This document shows positions 1 to 10,059 of a stretch of DNA of 64,000 nucleotides, in pieces. Under the pieces are notes generated by a model. That model did not search any database. It saw only the letters and a list, made by a program, of their open reading frames with translations, and was not told where the DNA came from. Source of the stretch: Segatella copri. Lineage in GTDB: Bacteria; Bacteroidota; Bacteroidia; Bacteroidales; Bacteroidaceae. The stretch spans positions 496,001-560,000 of the forward strand of contig NZ_JAPDVG010000001.1 of the NCBI RefSeq assembly GCF_026015625.1. Reading direction: 5' to 3'. The position numbers and the translations under genes were made by a program. Each line of letters starts with the position of its first letter. Position 1 is the first letter of the stretch.

Positions 1-266
1 TGATTCCTCAGTCGATGATTGAGCCTATCCAGCATACCAAGGTGAATTATCTCGGTGGTCACAATCCTCGTCTTCATACGGATGAGGTTTTGGTAGCTCT
101 TTCTGTTCTTTCAGAGAATGATGAGAACTGCAAGAAGGCATTGGAGCAGTTGCCTAAGCTTCGCGGATGTCAGGCTCATTGCACCGTGATGCTGAGTGAT
201 GTAGACCAGAAAATCTTCAAGAAGCTCGGTGTGGATATCACCTGCGAGCCGGTATTGAAGAAGTAA
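1..266 (+). CDS. DUF1846 family protein, C-terminal end (5' end outside window)
   Basis: The reading frame is open from the first base, so this is only the last ~87 residues of a longer protein. The segment has NPRLHTDEVLVALS, ALEQLPKLRGC and KLGVDITCEP, which I recognise as the C-terminal signature of DUF1846 (UPF0371) proteins, about 500 residues long and of unknown biochemical role. An internal ATG at 15 is not the true start, because conserved residues continue in frame upstream of it. Downstream, a long hairpin separates it from the convergent hipT gene. Family assignment is from memory of the motif; function unknown. Confidence 0.7.
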   Translation, partial: IPQSMIEPIQHTKVNYLGGHNPRLHTDEVLVALSVLSENDENCKKALEQLPKLRGCQAHCTVMLSDVDQKIFKKLGVDITCEPVLKK

Positions 267-314
267 ATTTGGGTTGGATACTATTGAAGAAGCAAATTTG
301 CTTTAAACAATATA

Positions 315-369
315 CCCTCGAAAAGTTATAGTTAATCTCGTAGATTGATTAATTATACCTTTTCGGGGG
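315..369. terminator. Hairpin terminator between convergent genes, carrying the operator-like motif
   Basis: Arms 315-337 and 347-369 are complementary at about 20 of 23 positions, with a 9-base loop and a T-rich tail at 370-386. It lies between the convergent DUF1846 and hipT stops. The right arm contains TATACCTTTTCGGG (354-367), the same motif that repeats upstream of hipB. Confidence 0.6.
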
Positions 370-396
370 TGTTTGTTTTTATTTTATACAGAAACA

Positions 397-1338
397 TTAT
401 CTTAATGCCATAACTCTGCTGAGAATCAGTTTCTTGTATTCCTTCTTCATGCTGTCTGGCAGGAAGGAGGCTTCTATCAGGTCGAGCCATTTCACGATGG
501 ATCGGCGGAACTTTTTGGCGATGTTGTTGATTACCTTGTCGCTGAGGCCCGAGGCGGTCATTACCTTGACGAAATCAGATTTCTGAATCTTTCTCTTTCT
601 TCCGTTGAGCGTCAGGGCGAGTTCCTCGGTATCTTCTGGCATCACAATCTTCGTGCAGAGGAGGTCGTAGGCTGGAGTTAAGCCATAACCCAACTTGCGG
701 TTGTTGTAGAGCGAGAAGTTCTTGAGGTGCATGTCAGCGTTGCCCGTAATCCATGAGAAGATGACCACTTCCCAATAGTTCACGAGGTCGAGCTGCGAGA
801 ACGATGAATACTTCTTGATGAGTCTGGCTATCTGCTCGTAGGAACCTTTATATTTGTATTCGGTAAGGCGCTCTGACAGCTGACACATATCTTCCATCGG
901 TACCTTTTGTCCATCATCCAGTCGGTCTATTCTCCGGGTGATATAACAGAGTTCACCATCGGCAAAGCGAATCAGTCCGTGGGGAACCACAGCTATCTTG
1001 GCGGCTTCGGCGAGATGCATCGTGAGGTCTTCTATTTCCGGTAGACAGCGGTAGCGGTCGGTTTGTGGCTTGAGGATATATTTTCCCCAAAGACCTACGA
1101 TGGTGAAACGGGATGGTTCGTTCTTTCCGCCCGGATTTACATCGAGCGAGAGCTTCGCCTGCACACCGGTGAGGGTGGTCTGGGCACGCACTACCTGTTT
1201 TGCCAGGTCGCCAATTTCCTTTCTAACGTAGGGTAGGACAGGGGCTTCCTTGGTGCCGAAGAGCTTGCGTGCGCAGGCGGGATGGTAATCTACCTGACCA
1301 GGTTTGAGCGGTTTATAACAATATAGACATTTCTCCAT
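397..1338 (-). CDS. hipT: HipA-type Ser/Thr kinase toxin (HipT-like, C-terminal kinase part of a split HipA)
   Basis: A 313-residue protein matching the HipA C-terminal kinase domain without the usual N-terminal subdomain, which is encoded separately just upstream. Visible motifs: GVQAKLS (58-64), nucleotide-binding YILKPQ (about 87-92), catalytic loop GNADMHLKN (199-207) and metal-binding AYDLL (223-227). The N-terminus carries cysteines (CLYC, later HPAC) that may form a small zinc site, common in Bacteroidota HipA proteins. HipA kinases phosphorylate glutamyl-tRNA synthetase and HipT tryptophanyl-tRNA synthetase; the target here is unknown. Only 3 bases separate it from hipS, so the three genes form one operon. 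The symbol is by analogy with the E. coli HipBST system. Confidence 0.85.
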   Translation of the reverse strand: MEKCLYCYKPLKPGQVDYHPACARKLFGTKEAPVLPYVRKEIGDLAKQVVRAQTTLTGVQAKLSLDVNPGGKNEPSRFTIVGLWGKYILKPQTDRYRCLPEIEDLTMHLAEAAKIAVVPHGLIRFADGELCYITRRIDRLDDGQKVPMEDMCQLSERLTEYKYKGSYEQIARLIKKYSSFSQLDLVNYWEVVIFSWITGNADMHLKNFSLYNNRKLGYGLTPAYDLLCTKIVMPEDTEELALTLNGRKRKIQKSDFVKVMTASGLSDKVINNIAKKFRRSIVKWLDLIEASFLPDSMKKEYKKLILSRVMALR

Positions 1339-1341
1339 ATC

Positions 1342-1710
1342 TTATTCTCCTTTCTGTTTTTGGGATGAACCATTCGTTTCTTCTGCTGGAGATTCGTTTG
1401 TAGGAATCACGCTTACTGCTCCGATGCAATCCTTGCAGCAGGCAAGGAGGAGCGACATTCTGTCGCGCTGGTTGATTTTCCAACTGCTTTCTGCAATGTT
1501 CAGCAGCCAGCCTTCGGGGATTAATCCATCGAAGAATGGGAACAGTACGGTATCGTGGTAGGGCTCATCGGATAAGGGAAGCGTCAGACTTACGGCTTCC
1601 GCACCATCCGATGCCAGATAATCTGAATCATAGGCGAAGGTAAAGCCTGTCTCGTCTTCCGTCAGCAGACCTACGTATTGGTCGTAGAGATATATTTTTC
1701 CTTGTTTCAT
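1342..1710 (-). CDS. hipS: HipA N-terminal domain protein (HipS-like)
   Basis: A 122-residue protein equivalent to the HipA N-terminal subdomain (Couple_hipA). Residues 43-103 hold the family block, including LPLSDEPYHD, LFPFFDGLIPEGWLL and RDRMSLLLACCKDCIGA. The C-terminal ~20 residues are low-complexity and polar. In classical HipA this domain is fused to the kinase; in the three-gene HipBST systems the separate HipS protein neutralises HipT. The gene sits between hipB and hipT with gaps of 12 and 3 bases. Whether it is an antitoxin here is inference from that architecture. Confidence 0.8.
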   Translation of the reverse strand: MKQGKIYLYDQYVGLLTEDETGFTFAYDSDYLASDGAEAVSLTLPLSDEPYHDTVLFPFFDGLIPEGWLLNIAESSWKINQRDRMSLLLACCKDCIGAVSVIPTNESPAEETNGSSQKQKGE

Positions 1711-1722
1711 GATATTTTATTT

Positions 1723-1929
1723 TTATTCTTTTTTGATAGGAACGGGGCCTATTTCCTGACCGAACAGGAGGAGGACCTGATTTACTTTATCGAGTCGCAA
1801 TGTTTCCTTTCCCTGTTCCAGTTCTCTTACGAATCTGAGTCCTACGCCCGATTTCGCTGCCAGATCTACTTGCGTCAATCCGAATTGCTTGCGCATTTCC
1901 TTGACGTATGATGATAATGTATTGCTCAT
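1723..1929 (-). CDS. hipB: XRE-family antitoxin/repressor HipB-like
   Basis: A 68-residue helix-turn-helix protein. Residues 5-60 form the XRE fold, with FGLTQVDLAAKSGVGLRFVR as helices 2-3 and a typical ELEQGKETLR segment following. It is the first gene of the hipB-hipS-hipT operon and presumably binds the inverted repeat 16 bases upstream of its ATG to autoregulate the module, as HipB does elsewhere. Length and order match HipB antitoxins. DNA binding is inferred. Confidence 0.85.
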   Translation of the reverse strand: MSNTLSSYVKEMRKQFGLTQVDLAAKSGVGLRFVRELEQGKETLRLDKVNQVLLLFGQEIGPVPIKKE

Positions 1930-1942
1930 ATTCTTCTTGTTT

Positions 1943-2081
1943 TATACCCTATCGGGTAATATTATATATGGGACAACATTATATTATACCCTTTCGGGGG
2001 CAAATATACGAATAAAAAATGAAAATACCACCGAAAAGGTATAATTTATAATATCATTTAACAAATTATACCTTTTCGGGG
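1943..2081. promoter_or_regulatory. Operator-like repeat array upstream of hipB
   Basis: The region between hipB and yidC holds four copies of a TATACCYWWTCGGG-like motif: 1943-1956 (within TACCC-4-GGGTA, 1945-1958), 1985-1998, a reversed copy at 2031-2044, and 2067-2080. The last two form a perfect 16-bp inverted repeat (2031-2046 with 2064-2079, 17-base loop). A further copy lies beyond hipT at 354-367. E. coli HipB also binds several copies of a TATCC-8-GGATA palindrome, so these are likely HipB operators. The -10/-35 elements of hipB could not be placed. Confidence 0.6.
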
Positions 2082-2087
2082 ACAAAA

Positions 2088-2129
2088 AAAGCGTAATGAA
2101 CCCCTTTTTCAGGTAATCCATTACGCTTT
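2088..2129 (-). terminator. yidC terminator
   Basis: Perfect 11-bp stem (2088-2098 with 2119-2129); on the minus strand it is followed by a run of seven T residues. It lies 20 bases after the yidC stop codon. Confidence 0.75.
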
Positions 2130-2148
2130 CATTTTTATCTGGTAATCT

Positions 2149-4086
2149 TTATTTTCCGAGATTATTTTTCTTCTCGTTCAGTTCTGCCTGCTTGCGCATC
2201 ATCTCTTCCTGCTGCTTGCGCTGCATCTCCTGGAGAGCCTGCATTCTTGCCATCAGGCCGCTTGCCTTCTTAGGGTTGTTCTTGTTCTCCTGATAGCGCT
2301 TCTCAAGGATGGCGAGGAGTTTCTCGTCGTCGGTAGTCTTGCGCAGGGTCCACATGATAGCGGCGCTGAAGAACAATGAGATGAAGTAGTAGAAGTTCAG
2401 ACCGGCTGAGTAGTCATTGAACATGAAGAAGAACATCAATGGCATGAGATACATCATCCACTGCATCATCTTCATCTGCTCTGCCTGCTGACCTACCATC
2501 TGGTCGCGCTGCTGACGCATGGTCATCCAAGAGTACAACAGGTTGGCTACACAGAACAGGATACAGGTCAAACTCAAGTGGTCGCCAATCAGCCAGATGT
2601 TGGTGTTCCATTCGAAGATTGGGTCGAAGGTACTCAAGTCGTTCATCCACAGGAACTTCTCACCACGAAGCTGGATGGCATTAGGCACGAAGTTGAACAT
2701 CGCAACCCAAACCGGCATCTGAATCAGCATAGGCAAGCAACCGGATAATGGGCTTACACCATACTTGGCATATTCCGCCATCATTGCCTGCTGCTTCTGC
2801 ATCTGGTCCTCAGGCTTGTTATACTGAGCTGTAGCAGCTTCGAGTTTTGGTTTCAGTACGCGCATCTTGGCTGAACTCATGTAGCTCTTCTTTACCATAG
2901 GGTAGGTGATGAGCTTGAGGAGCAAGGTGATGAGAATCAATACGATACCCATTGGGAACACGTTGCTCAACCAGTCGAATACGTAGAGTGTGAAGAAACG
3001 GTTGATCCAGCGGATGATAGGCCATCCCAGATATACGAGCTTCTGGAATTCCAAGTCCTTGCCAAAGGTACTTTCCTTCTCGGTATTCTTCAGAATCTGG
3101 AAGTCGTTAGGACCGAAGTAGAACTCAAACTCAGATGCCTTCTTACCGGTTGGGTCGAAAGCTGTCTTCATCTTAGCCTGGAACTGCTTCAGATAGCCCG
3201 AACCCTTCTCCTGAGGGATAGAGGTCATGAAGGCATCCTTCTCGAAGTTATCCTTTGCTACGATGATGGCAGAGAAGAACTGGTTCTTGAACGATACCCA
3301 GTCGATGGTTTCTTCTATCTTCTCGTCAATCTTCTCGCTACCCTCGTTGAGGTGGTCGGTACCGCCTTCTGCATTATGGTAGGTGAGGGTAGTGTAACGG
3401 TTTTCGAACATGAAACCACGTTCCTGCTGGCGTGCCTTGTCGCTCCAGTCAACATCCATCTTATTATAATTAGGTGAGAACAGACCCGCCATGCCATTTG
3501 CCTGAAGGCTCATGTGCAGCATGTAGTCATTGCCCAATGTATAAGTCAGGGTGAGCGTCTTGCCTTCACCAGCCACAGCGGTCATGGTTACAGACTTGTC
3601 GGTCACGTTGGATGGAGTGAAGTAGAGATCGCTGGTGATGATGTTGGCTTCCTTAGCCTCGAGCATGAACTTGAGGCTCTGGTCGTTACCGTCGAAGAGG
3701 GTTACGTCCTTGGCATCAGCCGAACCGTCTTTCACCTGCAGGTTGTGTCCCACATAGCCCTTGATGACAGCCTTCTCTACAGTAGCACCCTTGGTGTTGA
3801 GTGTTAATTCTACCTTCTCGTTTTTCAATACAATCTTCTTAGCCTGGCCTTTGAGTGCCGAATAGAAGAGGGCGGTTGAGTCTGCCTCAACCTTTGCTTT
3901 GGCATCAGCCTGGCGCTTAACAGCGGCAGCCTTGCTGGCCTTTTCCATCTCGGCATGTTTAGCCTTGGCGATGGAGTCCTGAACGAATGCCGTTCTCTGT
4001 TCTTCGGCAGATGGCTGGTTATACCAGCTAAAGCCAATCAGCACTACGGCAATCAGGAGGAAACCGATAATGTTGTTCTTGTTCAT
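2149..4086 (-). CDS. yidC: Membrane protein insertase YidC
   Basis: 645 residues, typical of Bacteroidota YidC. An N-terminal transmembrane anchor (about residues 6-20, followed by WYNQPS) precedes a periplasmic beta-domain to about residue 350. A five-helix insertase core follows, with the conserved block LLKLITYPMVKKSYMSSAKM, the GCLPMLIQMPVW segment and FFFMFNDYSAGLNFYYF. The tail is basic and coiled (MQRKQQEEMMRKQAEL), as expected for ribosome contact. YidC inserts proteins into the inner membrane alone or with SecYEG. It lies 55 bases downstream of pyrG on the same strand, so the two are probably co-transcribed from the pyrG promoter. Confidence 0.95.
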   Translation of the reverse strand: MNKNNIIGFLLIAVVLIGFSWYNQPSAEEQRTAFVQDSIAKAKHAEMEKASKAAAVKRQADAKAKVEADSTALFYSALKGQAKKIVLKNEKVELTLNTKGATVEKAVIKGYVGHNLQVKDGSADAKDVTLFDGNDQSLKFMLEAKEANIITSDLYFTPSNVTDKSVTMTAVAGEGKTLTLTYTLGNDYMLHMSLQANGMAGLFSPNYNKMDVDWSDKARQQERGFMFENRYTTLTYHNAEGGTDHLNEGSEKIDEKIEETIDWVSFKNQFFSAIIVAKDNFEKDAFMTSIPQEKGSGYLKQFQAKMKTAFDPTGKKASEFEFYFGPNDFQILKNTEKESTFGKDLEFQKLVYLGWPIIRWINRFFTLYVFDWLSNVFPMGIVLILITLLLKLITYPMVKKSYMSSAKMRVLKPKLEAATAQYNKPEDQMQKQQAMMAEYAKYGVSPLSGCLPMLIQMPVWVAMFNFVPNAIQLRGEKFLWMNDLSTFDPIFEWNTNIWLIGDHLSLTCILFCVANLLYSWMTMRQQRDQMVGQQAEQMKMMQWMMYLMPLMFFFMFNDYSAGLNFYYFISLFFSAAIMWTLRKTTDDEKLLAILEKRYQENKNNPKKASGLMARMQALQEMQRKQQEEMMRKQAELNEKKNNLGK

Positions 4087-4101
4087 TTTTAAAATTTGAA
4101 A

Positions 4102-4131
4102 TTAAAGGAGTAAAGGGGATCACTCCTTTAA
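4102..4131 (-). other. Intercistronic hairpin between pyrG and yidC
   Basis: Perfect 10-bp inverted repeat (4102-4111 with 4122-4131, 10-base loop) in the 55-base gap. There is no strong T run, so a processing or partial termination signal is more likely than full termination. Confidence 0.45.
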
Positions 4132-4141
4132 CTCCTAATAT

Positions 4142-5758
<1,617 letters not shown>

Positions 5759-5780
5759 TTAAATTAGAATAATTTGGCTG

Positions 5781-5788
5781 CAAAGTTA
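5781..5788 (-). promoter_or_regulatory. pyrG -7 promoter element
   Basis: TAACTTTG on the minus strand, matching TAnnTTTG, 35 bases upstream of the pyrG ATG. It is divergent from the promoter at 5863. Confidence 0.6.
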
Positions 5789-5862
5789 CGACATTTTTGT
5801 GAAATGAGCAAAAATATTCCTAATAAAGGGCATAGATTTATGAATTATTTATTACCTTTGTG

Positions 5863-5870
5863 CCCAAATT
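5863..5870 (+). promoter_or_regulatory. -7 promoter element of the DUF3078 gene
   Basis: TACCTTTG matches TAnnTTTG, 14 bases before the ATG at 5885, so the leader would be very short. Confidence 0.6.
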
Positions 5871-5884
5871 TATAAAATTAAGGT

Positions 5885-7168
5885 ATGAAAATAAAATTTG
5901 GATTACTCGTTCTTGCGTTCCTTTCGGTTCTGACACCTGTTTCTGCCCAGCGCAAATTGAAGAAGGTGGAGCCCGAAGAGGCATCGAAGAACAGGTTGGC
6001 TGAAATCTATGCTGACTCGCTCTTGATGTGCCGTCAGCGCATCGATTCCATGAAGATGGATTCCGGGGATAGCAGATATGCCCAGCTCTTTACGCCGCTC
6101 ACCTTCTATCATGGGCCGGCAGCCCGCATGTTGCGACTCAAGCCTCAGGATGGGGTGAAGGATTCGCTCGGAACGATGCTCGACCAGACGCTGATGGAGG
6201 TATATCTCAAGCGTCCCGACCTGGTGCGCAATACTGAGTCTCATCTCAAGGATGTGGGAGCACCGCTGGCTGCGCAGAGCAAACCGAAGAAGAATCATCC
6301 TGATATCGTAGAGCAGGTGGCTCCGAAGGCGATTGAGGTGGATGCGGCGCCGATGGATATCGTCATCACCCGTCCTAACTTCTGGACCATAGGTGGCGAT
6401 TATTATCTGCAGTTCCTGCAAAACTATGTTTCTGACAACTGGTATAAGGGTGGTGAGAGCAATTATTCGGTGCTCGGAAGAGTGACGATGTTTGCCAACT
6501 ACAATAACAAGCAGAAGGTGAAATGGGATAATAAGGTGGAGATGCGCCTGGGTTATCAGACTTCGAAGGGTGATACGGTTCATACGCTGAAAACGAGCGA
6601 TGATATGATACGATACACCGGAAAACTCGGTCTGCAGGCTTCCAGGAAGTGGTATTATACCATCCAGCTGATTGGCCAGACTCAGTTTACGCATGGTTAC
6701 AAGAGTAATGACAAGACGGTTTATTCCGATTTCTTCTCGCCATTCAATCTGAACCTCTCTGTCGGTATGGATTATAATGTAGACTGGTTCAATCACCGCC
6801 TGAAGGGTAGTGCCCATCTGGCTCCTCTGGCTTTCAACTGGAAGTATGTGGGCAGAGCGTCGCTGGCTACGCGGTACGGACTGGATGAGGGGAAGCATGG
6901 CATGACCGATTACGGTTCTGAGTGTACCTTCGACCTGTCGTGGCAGATAGCGGATAATATCAAGTGGAAGACCCGTCTCTGGGGATACACCACTTACAAG
7001 CGTGCTGAAATAGAGTGGGAAAACACCATTACCTTCCAGTTTAACCGCTATATTTCTACCAACATCTTCCTCTATCCGCGTTTCGACGATGGTGTGAAGC
7101 GCAAGGATGATGATAGCTATTGGCAGTTTAAGGAATTCATGTCAGTAGGTTTCTCTTATTCGTTCTAG
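5885..7168 (+). CDS. DUF3078 domain-containing outer-membrane protein
   Basis: 427 residues with a signal peptide (residues 1-21, ending SVLTPVSAQ). The N-terminal ~150 residues are charged and variable. The C-terminal ~270 residues are the DUF3078 region, starting near NFWTIGGDYYLQFLQNYVSDNWYKGG, rich in alternating aromatic strands and ending in GFSYSF with a terminal Phe. This suggests an outer-membrane beta-barrel. Function unknown. It stands alone, with its own promoter and a terminator shared with the convergent porin gene. Confidence 0.8.
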   Translation: MKIKFGLLVLAFLSVLTPVSAQRKLKKVEPEEASKNRLAEIYADSLLMCRQRIDSMKMDSGDSRYAQLFTPLTFYHGPAARMLRLKPQDGVKDSLGTMLDQTLMEVYLKRPDLVRNTESHLKDVGAPLAAQSKPKKNHPDIVEQVAPKAIEVDAAPMDIVITRPNFWTIGGDYYLQFLQNYVSDNWYKGGESNYSVLGRVTMFANYNNKQKVKWDNKVEMRLGYQTSKGDTVHTLKTSDDMIRYTGKLGLQASRKWYYTIQLIGQTQFTHGYKSNDKTVYSDFFSPFNLNLSVGMDYNVDWFNHRLKGSAHLAPLAFNWKYVGRASLATRYGLDEGKHGMTDYGSECTFDLSWQIADNIKWKTRLWGYTTYKRAEIEWENTITFQFNRYISTNIFLYPRFDDGVKRKDDDSYWQFKEFMSVGFSYSF

Positions 7169-7194
7169 GATAAGGTGTTGGCAGTAAACACAAT

Positions 7195-7226
7195 AAAGGC
7201 TCGTTCCTGTTGAGGAGCGAGCCTTT
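7195..7226. terminator. Bidirectional terminator
   Basis: 14-bp stem with one G-U pair (7195-7208 with 7213-7226) and a GTTG loop, between the convergent DUF3078 and porin genes. A short T-rich stretch follows on the plus strand. Confidence 0.7.
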
Positions 7227-7236
7227 GTTGTATCTG

Positions 7237-8454
7237 TTAGAATCGGAAGCAAACCTCGGCATCTGCCATGGAGTAATTATGCTTCGCGAGTGTCTTGTCA
7301 TTGATGAGCGCATACTCGGTAAAGATAGAGATTCGCTTGCCGATGTGGAAGTTCAAACCTGCCTCATACTGGGTCCTCTGCATGTTGCTCTTGCCGTTAG
7401 GCTGATACATGTCGTAACGTGTCTTGATGTCGATTCGGCTGTTCTTTGGGAGTTGTGCCAGAGGAGCGATAACCAATCCATATACACCCTGTGCCTTGTC
7501 GCCGATTTTTGCATTCAGATTGCAGTCCTTGGCGTTGGCATCGTTGAAGTTGGTGATGCTCTTGGCAAAAGCCTTGCCAGTAGAGTGGATATACTCAGAA
7601 CGTACGGTCCAGCCGTCTTTCTTATATTCGAAAGAGAAGGCGTAGCGGTTCTGGTTCAGGCTGCGGGTACCGCTGAAAGTCTCTTTTACAGGTTTTCCAT
7701 CCTTGTCAAGAACGGAATTTCCAGCAGCATCTTTTTCGTAGATGATGTTTCCCTGTTCATCATCGTTCCATGTTCCCTTTCTTGCATAAGAACCGGTCCA
7801 TCCGAAGGCACCGATGCGCATGCCGCTTACAGGCATTACCCATACACCACCAATCACATTCTTCTGCTGGTCAACGTCCTTGGTATTGGTTCCCTGTCCG
7901 TTGAATACACCAATCTGATAGTGCAGCAGGTTTCTGCCGTTGGCATTCTTGAGGAAATCGCCCTGGAACTGAAGACCGATGTCACGGCCGTTGGATGCAT
8001 GTTCTCCGGCACGGTCGCTGAAACCGGCCAGCTTGCTCACGTTCTGTGAATATCCCATGAAGCCCTGGTCGATAGGGTGCATCGGATTCTCAAAGGTGAA
8101 CGGGTTCTTGAACTGACCGATCTTCACCTTGAAGTATTCATATTTCTGCCATTCTGCAAACAGATCCACCATTCTCGGACTGGAACCGAGGGTAGAGGTG
8201 TTGCCGTTGAACTGAATCTGAGTCTTCCAGTAGAAGTCGCCTGCTATGCGACCTTCGAGAGAGATACGCGCCATACGGATGTTGAATGAGTTGGATTCAG
8301 CATCTTTCTGTCCGCTGTACTGATACTGGGTCATTCCATACCCCGACAATTTCACGTTGCTCAACCATGATGGTATTTCGATGGTCTGCTTCTGCTGGGC
8401 GCTGGCTGAGACCGAAACTGCAGCCATGAGCGCCATGATGATGGTTTTCTTCAT
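7237..8454 (-). CDS. Porin of the phosphate-selective porin O/P family
   Basis: 405 residues with a signal peptide (about 1-20, SVSASAQ). The remainder resembles OprO/OprP-type 16-stranded porins: SFNIRMARISLEGRI, VKIGQFKNPFTFENP near residue 130, a GRDIGLQFQGDF strand, repeated aromatic-girdle strands and a terminal Phe (AEVCFRF). It probably allows diffusion across the outer membrane; phosphate or polyphosphate selectivity cannot be read from sequence. It starts 25 bases after rlmD on the same strand with no visible promoter between, so it may be transcribed with rlmD. Confidence 0.8.
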   Translation of the reverse strand: MKKTIIMALMAAVSVSASAQQKQTIEIPSWLSNVKLSGYGMTQYQYSGQKDAESNSFNIRMARISLEGRIAGDFYWKTQIQFNGNTSTLGSSPRMVDLFAEWQKYEYFKVKIGQFKNPFTFENPMHPIDQGFMGYSQNVSKLAGFSDRAGEHASNGRDIGLQFQGDFLKNANGRNLLHYQIGVFNGQGTNTKDVDQQKNVIGGVWVMPVSGMRIGAFGWTGSYARKGTWNDDEQGNIIYEKDAAGNSVLDKDGKPVKETFSGTRSLNQNRYAFSFEYKKDGWTVRSEYIHSTGKAFAKSITNFNDANAKDCNLNAKIGDKAQGVYGLVIAPLAQLPKNSRIDIKTRYDMYQPNGKSNMQRTQYEAGLNFHIGKRISIFTEYALINDKTLAKHNYSMADAEVCFRF

Positions 8455-8479
8455 CTTGTTTCTATTTTGATTTCTAGGT

Positions 8480-9931
8480 TTATCTCTTTTCGAGCAATAC
8501 CACGTTCTCTACGTGAGGGGTATGAGGGAACATATCCACCGGCTGTACGGCAGCTACCTTATACTCCGCATCCATCAGCTGCAGGTCGCGAGCCTGGGTT
8601 GCCGGGTTGCAGCTTACGTATACGATGCGCTTTGGTGCTGCATTCAGGATGACGTTTATTACGTCTGGGTGCATTCCGGCACGTGGTGGGTCGGTGATGA
8701 TGACGTCAGGTCGACCGTGCTGTGCGATGAAATCGTTGGTCAGGATATCCTTCATGTCGCCTGCATAGAAGAGGGTGTTCTCGATGTTGTTCACCTGAGA
8801 ATTCACCTTGGCATCCTCTATGGCCTCTGGCACGTACTCGATACCGATTACCTTTTTTGCCTTGTGAGCCACGAAGTTGGCGATGGTTCCGGTGCCGGTA
8901 TAGAGGTCGTAAACCAGCTCATCTCCGGTAAGGTTGGCAAACTCGCGGGCCACGCAGTAGAGGTGGTAAGCCTGCTCGGTATTGGTCTGGTAGAAACTCT
9001 TCGGACCCACCTTGAACTTCAGGTCTTCCATCAGTTCGTAGATATGGTCGTTGCCCTTGAAGAGGCTGAGTTCCAGGTCGTTGATGGTATCGTTTCCCTT
9101 CTGGTTGTCTACATACATGAGCGATGTTATCTGAGGGAACTTGTCAGCCACCTGCTGCATCAGCTCCAATGCTCTCTGCTCATCGCCCTCCTCATCGTAG
9201 TGGAACTGGAAGACGAGCATCCACTCTCCGGTGTTCGAATTGCGGATCATCATGTTGCGGAGCAAACCGTGCTGCTCACGGAGATCGTAGAAGGTATAGT
9301 TGTGAGAATCAGCATATTCGAATACGAAGTTGCGGATCTCGTTGCAGAGGTCATCCATCAGCCAGCACTTCCTGATAGGATAAATCTTGTCGAAGGCTCC
9401 GGTGATATGGAAACCGATGGCGTTCTGGGCGTGGCGCTCCTTGAGCGATGTTACGGTATCATCCTCTTTCTGAGGGAGCTGAGCCAGTTCCTCGGCGGTG
9501 AACCATCGCTTGTTGCTGCATCCGAACTCTATCTTGTTGCGGTACTCCTGAGTCTTCACGCTGCCCATGATAGGGCGGAACTCAGGGAGTTCAATCTTTC
9601 CGATGCGAGTGAGCTGGTCTTCCACCTGTTTCTGCTTTGCCTTGATCTGCTCCTCGTAAGGCAGGTTCTGCCATTTGCATCCGCCGCAGATGCCGAAGTG
9701 CTCGCACATAGGCTCCTGTCGCACCTCGCTCTTCTTGATGAAGCGAACCACCTTGGCTTCGCAATACTTATGTTTCTTCTTTACTACCTGCAAGTCGACA
9801 ACATCTCCTGGCACACAGAAAGGTACGAAGATGACCTGTTCATCTACGCGTGTGATGCACTTACCCTCGGCTGCTACTGCCTCGATGGTGATGTTCTCTA
9901 ACAGAGGTAATGGTTTACGTTTTCTTGCCAT
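8480..9931 (-). CDS. rlmD: 23S rRNA (uracil-C5)-methyltransferase RlmD/RumA family
   Basis: 483 residues from the ATG at 9931. An N-terminal TRAM domain is followed by the iron-sulfur cysteine cluster CEHFGICGGC, then a SAM-dependent methyltransferase core (LVYDLYTGTGTIANF, ITDPPRAG) and the catalytic cysteine in VYVSCNPATQARDL. The enzyme makes 5-methyluridine in 23S rRNA; the exact position cannot be fixed from sequence. A longer in-frame start at 9973 is rejected because the promoter element at 9960-9967 lies inside it. Confidence 0.92.
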   Translation of the reverse strand: MARKRKPLPLLENITIEAVAAEGKCITRVDEQVIFVPFCVPGDVVDLQVVKKKHKYCEAKVVRFIKKSEVRQEPMCEHFGICGGCKWQNLPYEEQIKAKQKQVEDQLTRIGKIELPEFRPIMGSVKTQEYRNKIEFGCSNKRWFTAEELAQLPQKEDDTVTSLKERHAQNAIGFHITGAFDKIYPIRKCWLMDDLCNEIRNFVFEYADSHNYTFYDLREQHGLLRNMMIRNSNTGEWMLVFQFHYDEEGDEQRALELMQQVADKFPQITSLMYVDNQKGNDTINDLELSLFKGNDHIYELMEDLKFKVGPKSFYQTNTEQAYHLYCVAREFANLTGDELVYDLYTGTGTIANFVAHKAKKVIGIEYVPEAIEDAKVNSQVNNIENTLFYAGDMKDILTNDFIAQHGRPDVIITDPPRAGMHPDVINVILNAAPKRIVYVSCNPATQARDLQLMDAEYKVAAVQPVDMFPHTPHVENVVLLEKR

Positions 9932-9959
9932 AATAATGTTTTGTATTTTTTTATGGGTG

Positions 9960-9967
9960 CAAAGATA
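9960..9967 (-). promoter_or_regulatory. rlmD promoter (-7 element)
   Basis: TATCTTTG on the minus strand with a TTG 20 bases upstream (minus-strand TTGCATTT). This places the transcription start at about 9955 and decides the rlmD start at 9931. Confidence 0.65.
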
Positions 9968-10059
9968 CTGCAATTTTATGAGAAATGCAAGAGTTGTCCC
10001 AAATTATTTGCGAGTAAAGATAAAAAGGCGATTAAAGGTAAAAAAGTAAAAAGGCGTTT

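Noticed and set aside
8513..9901. 462-codon open frame opposite rlmD
   Set aside because: Fully antisense to a gene with clear family motifs; the codon bias of the sense strand keeps the opposite frame open.
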